NCBI GenBank assembly: GCA_037176705.1
Contig: CM073895.1
Span: 2,826,051 to 2,890,050, forward strand
From: Molossus alvarezi
Lineage: Eukaryota > Chordata > Mammalia > Chiroptera > Molossidae
Reading direction: 5' to 3'
DNA length: 64,000 nt
Under the pieces are notes generated by a model. The model saw only the letters and a program-made list of their open reading frames with translations. It searched no databases and was not told where the DNA came from. Below, in pieces: positions 1 to 16,740 of the stretch. How positions within the stretch are numbered: position 1 is the first letter of the stretch; every line of letters begins with the position of its first letter. The position numbers and the translations under genes were made by a program.

Positions 1-278
1 GCACAGTATACCACCGCGTACGCCTTTACACGCCTCTCTGTGTTGTAGGACGACCTGCAGCGGGTGCCCGCGTTCCGACAGGCTCATTCTCAGACTCACG
101 TGCTTGTCTCGGGTGTCCGCTCCGCTGTAGTGTGGACAGCACGTCGAGCGTGGTTCTTTCACATGTTCATTCTTGTTCTTTGTGAGGGCTGCAGGGGCCA
201 GACCTCCTGCTGCTCCTCTGAGGTGGGCCCGCCTGAGGCCCGACAAGTAAGCGTCCTGCCCTCTGTCCCCCCTCCCAG

Positions 279-405
279 GTGCCCGTCCCCGGCTCCCGCC
301 TCTGCCTCTATGAAGACGGCACGGAGCTGGCTGGAGATTACTTCTGGAGCGTCCCCGACAACTCGGAGCTGGTGCTGCTCACCACCGGCCAGACCTGGCA
401 GGGCT
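279..405 (+). CDS. DFFB: DFFB coding exon 2
   Basis: The acceptor is a pyrimidine tract ending in CAG at 276-278 and the donor is GTAAGT at 406. The exon is 127 bp: 42 codons plus one base of a split Tyr codon. It encodes the later part of the CIDE-N domain, which binds the matching domain of the inhibitor DFFA; the acidic stretch LYEDGTEL is the recognisable core. Confidence 0.95.
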
Positions 406-3400
406 GTAAGTGGCGGGGCCCTTGGAGAGTGGCGAGGAGGCGGGCGGGGCCCTGGGGCTGCTGAGGGAAAGGAGCCGGTGCATGTTCCTCCTGGGAGGAC
501 ACTCAGGTCGTCCGTGAGCCCCTGGAAAGAGGCTCGGTGTCATCAGCCATCAGGGACAGGCAAGGGAAACCCAGGCTGAGATGGCATCTCAGAGCCACCG
601 GGATGCTGAGTGCTCGTGAGGACGCCGAGACAGCGGGACCTCACACCGCTGGCAGGTGTCCAGTGGCACAGCCGCTGTGGGAGAGAGTCTGGTGGCTCCT
701 GAAGCCATGGAACAGTCACCAGGTGACTTGGCAGTCCCTCTCCCGGTGTGTACCGGAGAAGTGAAAACACGTCGCGCACGGACGCCCTCGCGGCTCTCCT
801 CGCGCGCGGACGCCCCCGCGGCTCTCCTTGCGCAGGGACGCCCTCGCGGCTCTGCTCGCCGGGCCAGAAGGTGGAAGCGGCCCGGTGCCTGTCGGGACAA
901 GCGGTGTAGTCAGGCAGGGATGCTCGCCCGCCGTGGAAAGGAGAGTCCTGACTCACGCTAGAACGCGGATGGTCCCTGGGAACATCCCGTTAGGGGGGAG
1001 CAGCCCGTCACAGAAGACCACACGGAACGTGATTGCACCCTCGCGGGACGTCCAGAACCGAGAAGTCAGTAGAGCCAGGAAAGAGATCGGGGCTGTTCGG
1101 GGCTGGGGTGGGAGCGGAGGGCGAGGGTGCTCGGTCGCCGAAGGGGACAGGATCGCCTTTGCAGGACGTGGACACAGCTCTGTGAATAACTGAAGCCCCC
1201 CGAGTTGTGCTTTGCTGGGCGAATGTGTAGGGACTGGAAATTACACGTCAGTACAGTTGTGAAGGAAAAGAAGACGCGACGACACCGGCACCCTGTCCGG
1301 GCGGCGGCTGCGGCCTCGCGCCCACGCACGGCGCCTGCTGCGGCCTCGCGCGCCATTTCAGCCGCTCCCACGGGTGTGCCGGTCCAGTCGTGTCTTCGTT
1401 TGCATTTCGCCGAAGGCTAAAGACGCTGACCCTCTTTTCTTGTGACCATTTGCCATCTGAGTACAGTCCCGGGTCACTTACCACGGTCTTTCTGAGAAGT
1501 GCGTCCTTGTCGATCTGTCCTGGTGCGAACATCACAGAGGGAACCCGCAGCCGGGACGTGGGCTCCCCGCTGTCCTCCACGCGGCCCCTGATGGCTGTGT
1601 CCTCCTTGGTGGCACATCCCTTGTGTCTTTTGTCAGTTTCTAATAGTTTTTATTTTTCAATGTTGAGCTTTGAGAGTTTTTCCCAACACACTCTGGATTG
1701 GAGACTTCTGTCAGACGGGTGGTTTGTAATTATTCTCCTCTGCAGCGTGTCTTTTCGTTCTACAAAGAGGAAGGGTCTTTCACAGAGCCAGAGTTGTAAA
1801 TTTTGATGAAGGCCAATTGGTCCACTTTCTTTTTTTTTTTTTTTTCTCTAGTATTTTTTCTTTATTGATTTTAGAGAAAGAGGAAGGGAGAGGGAGGGAG
1901 AGATAGAAACATCAATGAGAGAGAACATTGATTGGCTGGGCTGCCTCCTGCATGCCCCCCACTGGGGATCGGGCCCACAGCCTGGGCAAGTGCCCTGACC
2001 GGGAACCAAACCAGCCACCTCCTGGTGCAGGGCCGACGCTCAACCAGCGAGCCACACCGGCCGGGCCACTTTCTTCTTTTATGCTTCCACCGTTGGTGTG
2101 ATGTCTGAGAAGTTTTCACCCAGCCGTAGGTCCCGAAGATTTTCCGTCTGCTGGCATCCGTTGCTGTGACCACGTGACTTCTCTTCCTTTGCCGGTTAAG
2201 GGTGGGTCGCAGTGATTGGTTTTCAAACACTGAGCAGCCTCAGTCCCCGATGACCCCGCTGGGCCGCGGTTCACAGCTGCATGCGCCGAGCTGTTGGACG
2301 GCGTTGTGAGGGTCTCGGCAGACCTCCGCTCGCTGGGCCCTGCGCGCTGCTGGTGGCTCGCTGCTCTGCACGCGTGGGAAGGCTCCAGGAGACGGTGAAG
2401 GGACTCAGAGATCTGGAGAGCGAGGTCTCCTGGGAGGTTCGGAGACGATGATTTTGTTTGGAGAAGAGAGGGCGAGAGGAGGTGGCAGTCTGCTTGGTGG
2501 CCTTCGTTTTCCATAGCACCTTCCCGCGCCTTCCTCCCTGTCCTCGCCCCATCCGAGGAGTGCGCACCTGGCCGAAGGCCCAGAGGACCGGGCTAGTAGG
2601 GGTCGGTCGAGGGCCGGGCCCAGGGCAGCGCGGAGGTGGGCGGGCGAGCCCTTTCTCACAGAGGCTGTCAGCACTGTGTCCCCAAGGTGGCGCCCCAGGG
2701 ACTAATGGCTTTGCTGCTGTCCCCCCTTCTGCTGGCAGATGTGAGTGACATCAGTCGCTTCCTCAGCGTGTTCCACAAGCCGCACGCTGGGGTCATCCAG
2801 GCCGCCCGGCAGCTGCTGTCCGACGAGCAGGCCCCGCTGCGGCAGAAGCTCCTGGCCGACCTCCTGCACACCATCAGCGAGAACATCATGGCTGAGACCA
2901 GGGCCGAGGACCCACCCTGGTTCCAAGGTGCCTTGTGCAGGGCTTGGAGGGAGCTGGGCGTGGGAGGGCTTCCCCAGAGCCGACATCCTGGGAGAGGCCA
3001 GATTCTGTCTGTTTTCAAAGTGAGGGGCTCCCCAAGGTGGGGTTCCCCAAACCAGGGGCCTGCCTAGCTTCTCTGTTCATGGTGGGCTGGATTCCAGGCA
3101 GCCTAGGACTCTGGTCGAGTCCACGTGACGTACAGTCCACCATCCTGGCCGCCGTTCAGGGCACAGCGCAGGGTCACTGGGGACATTCCCATTGTGGTCA
3201 AGTCCACGTGACGTACCACGTGGTGTGCAGTCCACCATCCTGACCTCCGTTCAGGGCACAGCGCAGGGTCACTGGGGACATTCATGTCCACTGTGGTCAA
3301 GTCCACGTGACGTACAGTCCACCATCCTGACCACTGTTCAGGGCACAGTGCAGGGTCACTGGGGACATTCCCACTGTGGTGCAGCCGTCACCACTGGCCT

Positions 3401-6400
3401 CCCGGAACTTCCCATCTTCCCAGACTGGACCTCTGTCCGCACTGAACACTAACTGCAGCCCCACGCGCCCTGGCACACCCCGTGGTCTGCGTTTGCGGGG
3501 GGTGCGGCCACTCCAGCGAGCAGAGTGGAGTGGTAGTGTTCATCTGTAACGGGCGGGTTTCGCTGAGCCTCACCTCCCCGGCGTCCCTCCACCCTGTAGG
3601 TGTGTAATAGTCTGCCGCGTGGACGACCATGTTTTCTCTGTCTGTTCATCCGTGGACGGACACTGGGCTGGCTTCCACTTTTCAGACTGGCCTGTTAAGC
3701 CCGTCGGAGGCAACCCTGAGAGACTCGAGCCATCTTGAAAAGGCAGCAGCAGGCAGGAGCCCCTGGGTGGTGTCTGAGATGCCCCTGGGGGACCAAAGCC
3801 CCCCCCACACACACACACACAAGCGTCACCGGGGCGATGCGCACAGGCTGGCAGAGCGTCTCAGATGCAGCCCCGGCCCCACTCCCGCCCCCACCCCGCA
3901 CCCCACCCAGGACGGCAGGGACAGCAGGGTCTCGTCTGAACTCCCTCCTGCAGGTCTGGAGTCCCGGTTCAGGAGCAAGCGCAGCTACCTGAGGTTCAGC
4001 TGTGAGAGCAGGATCCGGAGCTACCTCAGAGAGGTAGGGCCCACGGGAGCGCGTGGCCGCAGACAGCTCCCCGGAGCCCTTCCGTGGGCGTCTTCCCTGC
4101 GAGCTCTGGGTGGAATGGGCCTTTCTGTCTGTCATTCGGTTCAGTGTGGACGTGAGCTCATCTGTTCTTGCCCCCAGTTTGCGCTCATGGACGCCACACG
4201 GGCGGGAGATGCCTCCCTGTCCCCAGAGCGGTCGTTTTCTCTCCGGGTGCGGCGTGGTTGTCTGAGCGCTGGAGGAACGGAAGCTCTGAGCGCCTGTGGT
4301 CCGAGCTCTGGCTTGGTGGACACCCTCCGGGAGCTGGGAGGCAGCTGGGGGTTGCAGCTTCAGCGCCCCCAGTGGGAATCAGCCCTCGGGCCAGGCCAGT
4401 GTGGTCTCTGCTCTTCCTTCCACACGGCAGCAGCCCAGGCGGAGGGCAGAGAGGAAGCCGAGGGGAGCGCAGGTGCCCTGCCGAGAGGGCTTGTCCCTGC
4501 TCTGGGGGATGGGGTCCCGGGGACTGGCCAGCACTTCGCCGCACGGGGGTCTGCCACCCACGCAGACCTTTACAGAAGGACACAGTGGAGCGCTGGCTTG
4601 GGGCAGCTCAGGAAGGGCCCCCCGGTGCTCGGCACGGCCCGTGCACCCCTGGAGACCAGTGTCCGCCTGCACCGGAGCGGGCAGCATGGCGGGCGGGGCG
4701 TGGCGGTTGCCCCTCACCTGCCCCCTCCTCTGAGTCTGCCCGGGCAGCAGCGGCAGTGCCATGGAGACGGGCAGGGTGCCCGGAGCCTGAGTTTGTTGTC
4801 TGCCCGACTGTGACCAAAGCCCCATCTGCAGAGAAACCCCCGGGGTTGGACAGCCAGCCCCGGCCTGTCTGAAGTGCCAGGACCCCGAGGGCCGTGGCCT
4901 TGCATGGACCAGGAGCCCGGCGGCCGGCTTAGGGCGTCGTGCGCCAGCTCAGCGCCGTCCTTGCTGTCCTGCAGGTGAGCTCGCACACGTCGCTGGTGGG
5001 CGCGCAGGCTCGGAAGGAGTACGGGCGGATCGTGGACGCCCTGGGCCAGAGGCTCAGGGCTGCGCGGTACAACGGCAGCTACTTCGACAGGGGCGCGGAG
5101 GCCGCGGGCCGGCTCTGCACGCCCGAAGGCTGGTTCTCCTGCCAGGTGAGCTGCATGCCCTTTGCCCCAGAGCCACCCAGGCGTGTGCCGAGCCTGCCCC
5201 CCACGGAGGGGGAGGACGTCTGTCCTGGGCCCCGGTCAGCCCCCCTTCACTGGGAGGGAAGGCTGGCCCGCAGGCCTTGGACTCCAAGGCTGTGGAAGGG
5301 TGTTGGGCCCCCAGAGCTCCTGCTGGAGTCTGCACGGCCTGGGAACCTGCATTTTTGACATGTTCCCAGGTGACACTCCTGGTTGGGGACCTCCCTGCTG
5401 TGGCGAGCAGACACTGTCGCCCGAGCAGAGTCCTCGCCCTGATGAGGGGAGGCAGCGCTGCTGCGGGTGGGCTGGTCCCGGAAGGACGTCGGGAGCCTCT
5501 GGAAGCAGGCGCCCTGTCCCCCTGGGAGCCCTCTGGGTGACAGAGAGCTCTGGGGCCGCAGGCTCTGTGTCTGCCGGGACATTCCGGGACCCTGGGGGGC
5601 AGTGCAGGCAGATGTGGCCGCTCCTCCCAGACCCCTGAGCGAGTCACCGGACACCACTCCCCGGCGCCACCACCTCTGGGGCCCGCAGCCGGCGCCCTCT
5701 GCAGGACAGGTGGGCTCCTCCACTGCCCCCCCCCCCCCCCCCCCCCCCGGCCTTCCCTTCTGGCGCGTCAGGCCTGGTCCAGCCTCCAGTGCTCGTGACA
5801 CGGAGCTTTGGCGAGTGCCGCCTGCGGGGCTGGGAGAGACCAAGAGGGCGCCTCCTGGCCCAGACAGCAGGGAGAGGCTCACTGTGGGGGTCACCCGTTC
5901 TCTCGGCACAGGGTCCTTTCGACATGGCCGACTGCGCATCCAGACACTCCATCAACCCCTACGGGAACAGGGAGAGCCGAGTCCTCTTCAGCACCTGGAA
6001 CCTGGACCACATGTGAGTCCGCGGCGGCAGGAGGGCCTGTCCCGGAGAACACGTCCGGGCCACCGCTGCCGGTGCTCACGCGCTCAGCTCCTGGGTTGTG
6101 CACCGGAGCGTGACTGGCGCCGGGCGGAAAGGGCTGCGGGCGCAGGCCGTGCTCCCGACCCTCGCCCTGCGTGTCGGTCACCGTGGGGCTCTGCCGGGAG
6201 CTGGCCCAGACCCTGTCCACGCCGGATGTGTGTCCCTCTCACCTGCTCCCTTCTGTGCGTGGGTCAGTGGTCAGCGCGCCTGCTGCCCAGGGCCGCAGGA
6301 GGAGGGGCCTTGCTCGGGCCTGGCCTCTCGGACACAGCATGCTGAGGGCTCTTGCCTCCACCAGGCCGCGTGTAGGTCTTGTTTATTTTTTTTTAATTTT

Positions 6401-7874
6401 TTTCTTTATTGATTTTAGAGAGAGGAAAGGAGAGGGAGAGAGAGAAAGAAACATTGATGAGAGAGAACATCGACTGGCCGCCTCCTGCATGCCCCCACTG
6501 GGGATCAGGCCCACAACCTGGGCATGTGCCCTGACTGGCAATCGAACTGGTGACCCCTTGGTGCAGGGTCGATGCTGAACCACTGAGCCACACTGCCAGG
6601 CAGAAGGTCTTGTTTTTATGTCTGTACAAGTAATTTTAAAAAGGGCAGAAATTGAACATTTTGTGGCTTTTGAATATAATTACATGCTCACCTCTGCTTT
6701 AGGACGACAGAAACCTTCAAATACCTCAGGGCGGCCAGCTCACTTTCCAGAGCCCGATGTTCTGAAAGTGCCCGAGACCCTGAGTACAGTGGAGGTCTCC
6801 TTCCTCCTCGTCCCCAGGGGAGCTGGTGCATGTGTGCGACCCTGCGCTCTGCAGATGCCGTCAAGGGGCGGGGGTCCTCGGGCCCACCCTCGCCCATGCC
6901 CAGCTCGTGTGCCTGTGCCCTGTGCCCTGGCTCGTCCACGGGTGTCCCTGCAGAGTGGTTCTGTGGTTGTTTCTGCCGGACTCCGGGCTTTCCGTGCTTC
7001 TGAAACAACTGCGTTAATTTATTGCTTGTGGGCCCATATGACGTGCGCTGGCCTGAGAGGTAGGCCGAGGGTCCCGGTGCCCCCGACGCGGATTCAGCCT
7101 GGCTGCGGGGCCCCAGCAGACAGGATGCCAGTGGAGTCCTATAAATGTCGGGGCGTGAGGGGCCTGCCTTCTCCGAAGGTTGCCATCGCCACTGAGGGAG
7201 CCTGGCCTGGCCTCCCGGATGAGGAAGGATGCCCCGGGGAAGGGCCAGCCCCTAGTCCCTCTAGCAGAGCACAGCCAGAGTGGCCAGGCCAGCCCACGGA
7301 AAACAGGAAGATTTGGGGCCTGGTTATGCAACAACCAGTAACTGACCTGGTCCTTCCTCCTCCCAAAGCCCAGGACTTCCCGCAGCTTCTCTGCTCCCCC
7401 TGTGGCTGGAGTGGGGGAGCCTCACCCTGTCCTTGCCACCCCGCGCCTGGCATGTTGCCAGGTGTGGTTTCTTTTGATAGGTTACGTTTTCCACTTGTCT
7501 TTTCCTACACGTGGCCAAACGCTGTTTTCTGTTGTAGCTACACCCGCGCAAAAACTGCACAGGCACCGTGTCTGTGGTTAAGGGGCCCGTGCCGCGGGGG
7601 CGACAGCAGGAAATGACGGTCTCCAACCTCACTTTGCAGAATAGAGAAGAAACGCACGGTCATCCCCACGCTGGCGGAGGCGGTCGAGGAGCAGGACGGG
7701 AGGCAGGTGGACTGGGAGTATTTCTACAGCCTGCTCTTCACCTCCGAGAACCTCAAGCTGGTGCACATCGCCTGCCACAAGAAGACCAGCCACGGACTCC
7801 GCTGTGACCCACGCAGGGTCTACAGGCCCCAGGCGAAGCCCAAGCGGGGGCGGGCTGCTCGCAAGCGCCCATGA
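279..7874 (+). CDS. DFFB: DFFB, caspase-activated DNase (5' exon outside window)
   Basis: DNA fragmentation factor subunit beta (CAD/DFF40), the nuclease that cuts chromatin between nucleosomes in apoptosis once caspase-3 cleaves its inhibitor and chaperone DFFA. Coding exons join in frame at 279-405, 2739-2927, 3954-4033, 4975-5145, 5912-6012 and 7640-7874, all with AG/GT borders, giving 300 codons without a stop. With about 38 codons of exon 1 missing to the left, the protein would be about 338 residues, the human length. Visible parts in order are the second half of the CIDE-N domain (LCLYEDGTEL), then the nuclease with its Cys/His zinc cluster (CTPEGWFSC, DCASRH), the active-site NLDH near residue 260, VHIACHKK near 302-309, and a Lys/Arg-rich nuclear-localisation tail. 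All these family landmarks are intact, so I infer a functional gene. Its neighbour C1orf174 converges on it from the right. Confidence 0.97.
777..866. repeat. 28-30 bp tandem repeat, three copies, DFFB intron 2
   Basis: Three consecutive CpG-rich units of the form GGACGCCCTCGCGGCTCTCC with small changes. It lies inside the 2.3-kb intron between 405 and 2739. No other function is visible. Confidence 0.75.
1832..2065 (-). mobile_element. Ves-type SINE
   Basis: A tRNA-derived head on the minus strand (its complement ends in CACCGGCCGGGC) with a GA-rich middle and a tail seen as poly-T on the plus strand. It is flanked by matching CCACTTTCTT copies at 1822-1831 and 2066-2075, a 10-bp target-site duplication. 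It lies in DFFB intron 2. Confidence 0.9.
2739..2927 (+). CDS. DFFB: DFFB coding exon 3
   Basis: The acceptor CAG ends at 2738 and the donor GT is at 2928. The exon is 189 bp. Its first two bases complete the split Tyr codon, giving GYVSDI across the junction as in human. It covers the linker and helical dimerisation region (LLSDEQAPLRQKLLADLLH), ending at AEDPPWFQ plus one base of Gly. Confidence 0.95.
3110..3390. repeat. 83-99 bp tandem repeat, three copies, DFFB intron 3
   Basis: Units begin at about 3119, 3202 and 3301 with GTCCACGTGACGTAC, then CAGTCCACCATCCTG, and continue to GGGTCACTGGGGACATTC. The middle unit has a short extra piece repeating ACGTACCACGTGG. Each unit carries CACGTG overlapping TGACGT. 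Confidence 0.85.
3954..4033 (+). CDS. DFFB: DFFB coding exon 4
   Basis: The acceptor CAG ends at 3953 and the donor GTAGGG is at 4034. The exon is 80 bp and encodes LESRFRSKRSYLRFSCESRI followed by RSYLRE, the start of the nuclease domain. The frame is closed by the G carried over from exon 3. Confidence 0.94.
4975..5145 (+). CDS. DFFB: DFFB coding exon 5
   Basis: The acceptor CAG ends at 4974 and the donor GTGAGC is at 5146. The exon is 171 bp, exactly 57 codons. It carries YNGSYFDRG and CTPEGWFSCQ; the two cysteines of the latter belong to the zinc-binding cluster described for this nuclease. The segment SSHTSLVGAQARKEYGRIV is the least conserved part relative to human. Confidence 0.95.
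5726..5748. repeat. Poly-C tract, 23 bases, DFFB intron 5
   Basis: An uninterrupted C run inside the intron between 5145 and 5912. Its length is likely polymorphic and prone to sequencing error. Confidence 0.9.
5912..6012 (+). CDS. DFFB: DFFB coding exon 6 (active site)
   Basis: The acceptor CAG ends at 5911 and the donor GTGAGT is at 6013. The 101-bp exon encodes GPFDMADCASRHSINPY and ends in NLDH plus two bases of Ile. The family's catalytic and metal-binding His/Asp residues in RHSINPY and NLDH are all present. Confidence 0.96.
6385..6604 (-). mobile_element. Ves-type SINE, DFFB intron 6
   Basis: Minus-strand element with flanking direct repeats AGGTCTTGTTT at 6374-6384 and 6605-6615. 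The body follows the usual order of GA-rich tract, CTGCATGCCCCCACTGGGG, and the tRNA-like head. Confidence 0.9.
7640..7874 (+). CDS. DFFB: DFFB last coding exon
   Basis: The acceptor TTTGCAG ends at 7639, and TGA at 7872-7874 closes the frame. The exon encodes IEKKRTVIPTLAEAVEEQDG, then VDWEYFYSLLFTSENLKLVH, IACHKK, and the basic tail PKRGRAARKRP. The HxxxH of VHIACH is the remaining active-site pair. The basic tail fits the nuclear-localisation signal of the family. Confidence 0.96.
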
Positions 7875-7944
7875 CGCGGGCTCGCGCCCTCCACGTGGCT
7901 CCTGGCCTGGTGACGTCCGGAACTTCAGGTGCTATTTTCTTTTT

Positions 7945-8190
7945 TAAAGAGGTGGTACTGTTCTGTTATTATTATTTTTTTCTTTATTGATTTTAGAGAG
8001 AGAGGAAGGGAGAGAGAGAGAGAGAGAAACATCAATGAGAGAGAACATGGATTAGCTGCCTCCTGCATGCCCCCCACTGGGGATTGGGCCCACAACCTGG
8101 GCGGGTGCCCTGACCGGGAATCGAACTGGTGACCTCTTGGCCTCTTGGTGCAGGGTCGACGCTCAACCACTGAGCCACGCCGGCCGGGCA
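7945..8190 (-). mobile_element. Ves-type SINE in the DFFB 3' UTR
   Basis: Minus-strand SINE starting about 70 bp after the DFFB stop. Similar CAGGTGCT-TTT sequences flank it (7926 and 8191), consistent with a decayed target-site duplication. If the 3' UTR extends to 9.2 kb, the SINE is part of the mRNA in antisense orientation. Confidence 0.85.
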
Positions 8191-10514
8191 CAGGTGCTGT
8201 TTCCTTTTGCCACTGCCGTAGCTCCTGAAAAACACTTTTACACACGCTTCCAACAGATTTCTGATCTCAGCACGTCTCTGAACCTGCTTCCTGAACCTGA
8301 GGGTGCACGGGAGAGGACAGTTAGGTGCCCCATGGGACGCTGGGGCCTGGTGTCCAGGTGGCGGGGTCAGGGACCCCCTGTTCTGACGTGACCTGCTTTG
8401 TGTGCTTGGGTGGCACAGTCGCCATGCTCACCGGCGTCATGGCCCAGGCCAGTCACTCGCCTGAGTGACAGGTTGTTTCGTGTCAGCTCTGCCGGGTCTC
8501 CACTCCCCAGAAATGGAAGCTCTGTCCTCGGTCTCCTCCTTTCGGGGTGAAACGCTCACCTTCCATAAGGAACACCCAGGATGTTCACTGCTGTGCCGTC
8601 CGTGACGGCAGAGGGCCTCCCACGACCTGTCCACAGCAGCCGGCGACTGGTGCCTGCGGGCCTATGGAAGTGCTGTTGTTGTCAGGACAGAAATGGTCAG
8701 GTGCCGACGTCACGGCTCCGCCTGGCGCACGTGAGGCTCAGCCGTGCGGCAGTTTGAAGTGTTTGGATAGGGACAGGAAGCTGCCCGCCCAGTGCACAGG
8801 CACGTGGCCTAACACACATCAGTGTGCAGACAGCAGGTCTGTGAGCAGTAATCCTGGGGGCAGGCTGGGTGCCACTGGACTGCAAAGAGCGAACTTGCTA
8901 AGTCGTGCGTTTCATAGTACAGTTGGCCCGCGCCCGTGGGTTTGTATCCGAGGTGTGGGGCCCTTGGGGGGGGGCGGCTGCTCGTGCGGTTCTTCACCCT
9001 GCGTGGTGGGGACCCAAGTGTCTCCGGAGCTTGGTATTGGTGGGGGTCCTGGGACCAGTCCCCCACGGTACCGAGGAATGACCATACTTGAAGTTTTTGA
9101 AATGAGCATTTATTCTGTAATTTTAAAAACGTATTTTTTATATTTTTTTAACATTTGAATTTTCACATTTATTGTAGAATCATGAAGAACAATAAAGATT
9201 TCCTGTAAATAGACGTCTCAGAAACTTGACTCATTGAAATGATGGAAGTGAGGGCAGAGTAAGGGATCAGTGATGTTTAGAAGCTGACCCACAGGGTTCC
9301 CTCTTCTCCGCTGGTGTGTAGGAGCAGCGTGGGCGGAGCCAGTGGTGTGTGGGCCGCTAGGAGCCTCACCTTGGCGGGGTTCGCCCGTCTGGTCAGGCTG
9401 CGCAGACAGGGCTGCCGGCATCTCGGCCCAGGCCCAGGGCACGGAGGGCTGGCCGGCAGCCGCCAGGGTCCTTCCCGCTCTAAGGGCGGGTCTGGGGGGA
9501 CAGAGGTTCGGTTTCCCGGTCCCAGAGGCACAGCTCTGGGGTGTGTGATGAGCTTGCCTGGCGGCAGGTGGTCCTGGAGGAGTTGGGATGGATGGACTCT
9601 CCTCCAACACAGCACAGGGGGACTCGCCGCCCACCGTGCTGCTGTTCCCGCAGGGCGATGTCCCTCCCCCAGTGGGCTCCATGTGACTGGATGCCATTTT
9701 GCAAAGACCAACCTTCGCGTGTTTCTGGGCACTGGCAAGAATGCATCACCACGTGCTTCTTGATGCCCGGGGGGCTGGGGAGCGGTCTACAAGGTGGGGG
9801 GGCAGCTGGGCAGCTGTGCCTGGTCACAGCTCAGCCCTCACACAGCCCTCGCTGCATGGCTGGCCTCTGCAGAGAAACCTGTCCCCGGCTCACTGTACAA
9901 GGTTAGCCTCAGCTCAGTGAGGAGATGCACAGGGCGTGGTGGGTGGGGTTGGGCACCGGGCTTGTGCCATCCGGGGTCGCCAGGCTCTCCGCTCCTCCAC
10001 CTGTTCACCCGCCCAGAAGGGAGATCTCCCAACAAAGGCCAGCGAGCTGTCAGCCCCCCGAGTTACGACTGGCTAAGTCCCTGGCCCTTGGAGACTGAGT
10101 CAACTCCAGCCCTCCCCCCTGGAGGCTCGGGGTGGGTCTGAGTGTTCCAACCCTCTTAACCTCAAGGTGGGGTCTCTGGGCAACCAGCCCCACCTTTGGG
10201 GTCCCAAAGTCACCTCATTCACAGGACAACACTCAACACTTTACAAGCTCCAGAGGTGTGCAGAGCGGTGAGCAGGGACCCCTGGTGAAGACCTTGTGAA
10301 CACAAGGGGGCGCCTCCCCGCCACAGTGAGAGTGCTGAGCCCGTGTGAGGCCGCCCGACGGAGGGCCAGGCCTCAGGTCCGCAGCGGGGCGCTGGGTGGA
10401 GGCTGAGCCTTCGATGAGGTAGGGCAGGACTCGCTTCTCCATGTTGCTCCCACACATCTTAGAAAGAAGTATGTCAGGGACATAAGACTTCTTAAAAACA
10501 TTCTCAAAATACAG
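8191..10514. other. DFFB 3' UTR and spacer between the convergent genes
   Basis: No conserved coding segment or clear repeat was recognised. Short open frames here lack any family resemblance. It includes an AT-rich pocket at 9100-9200 with the candidate DFFB polyadenylation signal. Confidence 0.6.
9191..9196 (+). promoter_or_regulatory. Candidate DFFB polyadenylation signal
   Basis: A plus-strand AATAAA lies 1.3 kb after the DFFB stop in an AT-rich pocket (9100-9200), followed by a GT/T-containing stretch. It would give a 3' UTR of about 1.3 kb that includes the SINE at 7945-8190. Transcript ends are not visible in genomic sequence, so an earlier end is possible. Confidence 0.5.
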
Positions 10515-10520
10515 TTTATT
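10515..10520 (-). promoter_or_regulatory. Distal candidate C1orf174 polyadenylation signal
   Basis: Minus-strand AATAAA about 375 bp beyond the stop codon, in an AT-rich spot (10480-10520). This is the more usual distance for a terminal signal; the resulting 3' UTR would be about 0.4 kb. Confidence 0.45.
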
Positions 10521-10886
10521 TGTTTCCACGTGTGTCTCAGGTTTCCAGGCGCAGTTAGCTTCGCCTACAGAAACCAGTTAAGAGCGTCACTGAACCGATC
10601 ACGGAGCGAGCGGACCCCGACCGTGGAACGCACCCCTGCGGGTGGTCAGCACGGGAGCCCCTCCACCCGGCGTCCCACCCACACCCAGGCCCCGGCCTGC
10701 TGCGCACTCGGCAGATGCCGCCCTCCCGCCGCCGCAGCAGCTTCGGCCCCCAGGCGGCTGTGCCCGGAGCCTCCCCACCGGAAGTCTGGTTAAGGACACG
10801 TCCTCTTGAAGGCAAGTTCTTTAAGTCCCGTAATTTGCTAAACTCAATCATTAACTGCACTAAATGCAAAGAAGTCGTCGCGTGTC

Positions 10887-10892
10887 TTTATT
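10887..10892 (-). promoter_or_regulatory. AATAAA directly after the C1orf174 stop codon
   Basis: On the minus strand the stop TAG is followed one base later by AATAAA. If used, cleavage would fall around 10860-10875 and the 3' UTR would be only a few tens of bases. A second AATAAA lies further on at 10520-10515. Confidence 0.45.
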
Positions 10893-10893
10893 T

Positions 10894-16558
<5,665 letters not shown>

Positions 16559-16740
16559 GAGTATGAGAGGCGCAATGCCGCCCCCAGCAGCGCCGCCAAG
16601 TACCCTCGCTCCGGCCTAACGCTCTACAGCACAGCAGCAACCCTCCAGCCCTAGGCCCGCGCTGTGGCGTCTGACGTCACCAGACTGCTGGCCAATCGCA
16701 GCGCGGGGTCCGTAGTCACGTGACTCAACAAAGCTGGCGC

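Noticed and set aside
3629..4813. Open frame of about 394 codons across DFFB exon 4
   Set aside because: It reads from intron 3 through exon 4 (correct frame only for 26 codons) into intron 4. Splice sites at 3953 and 4034 explain the real coding part.
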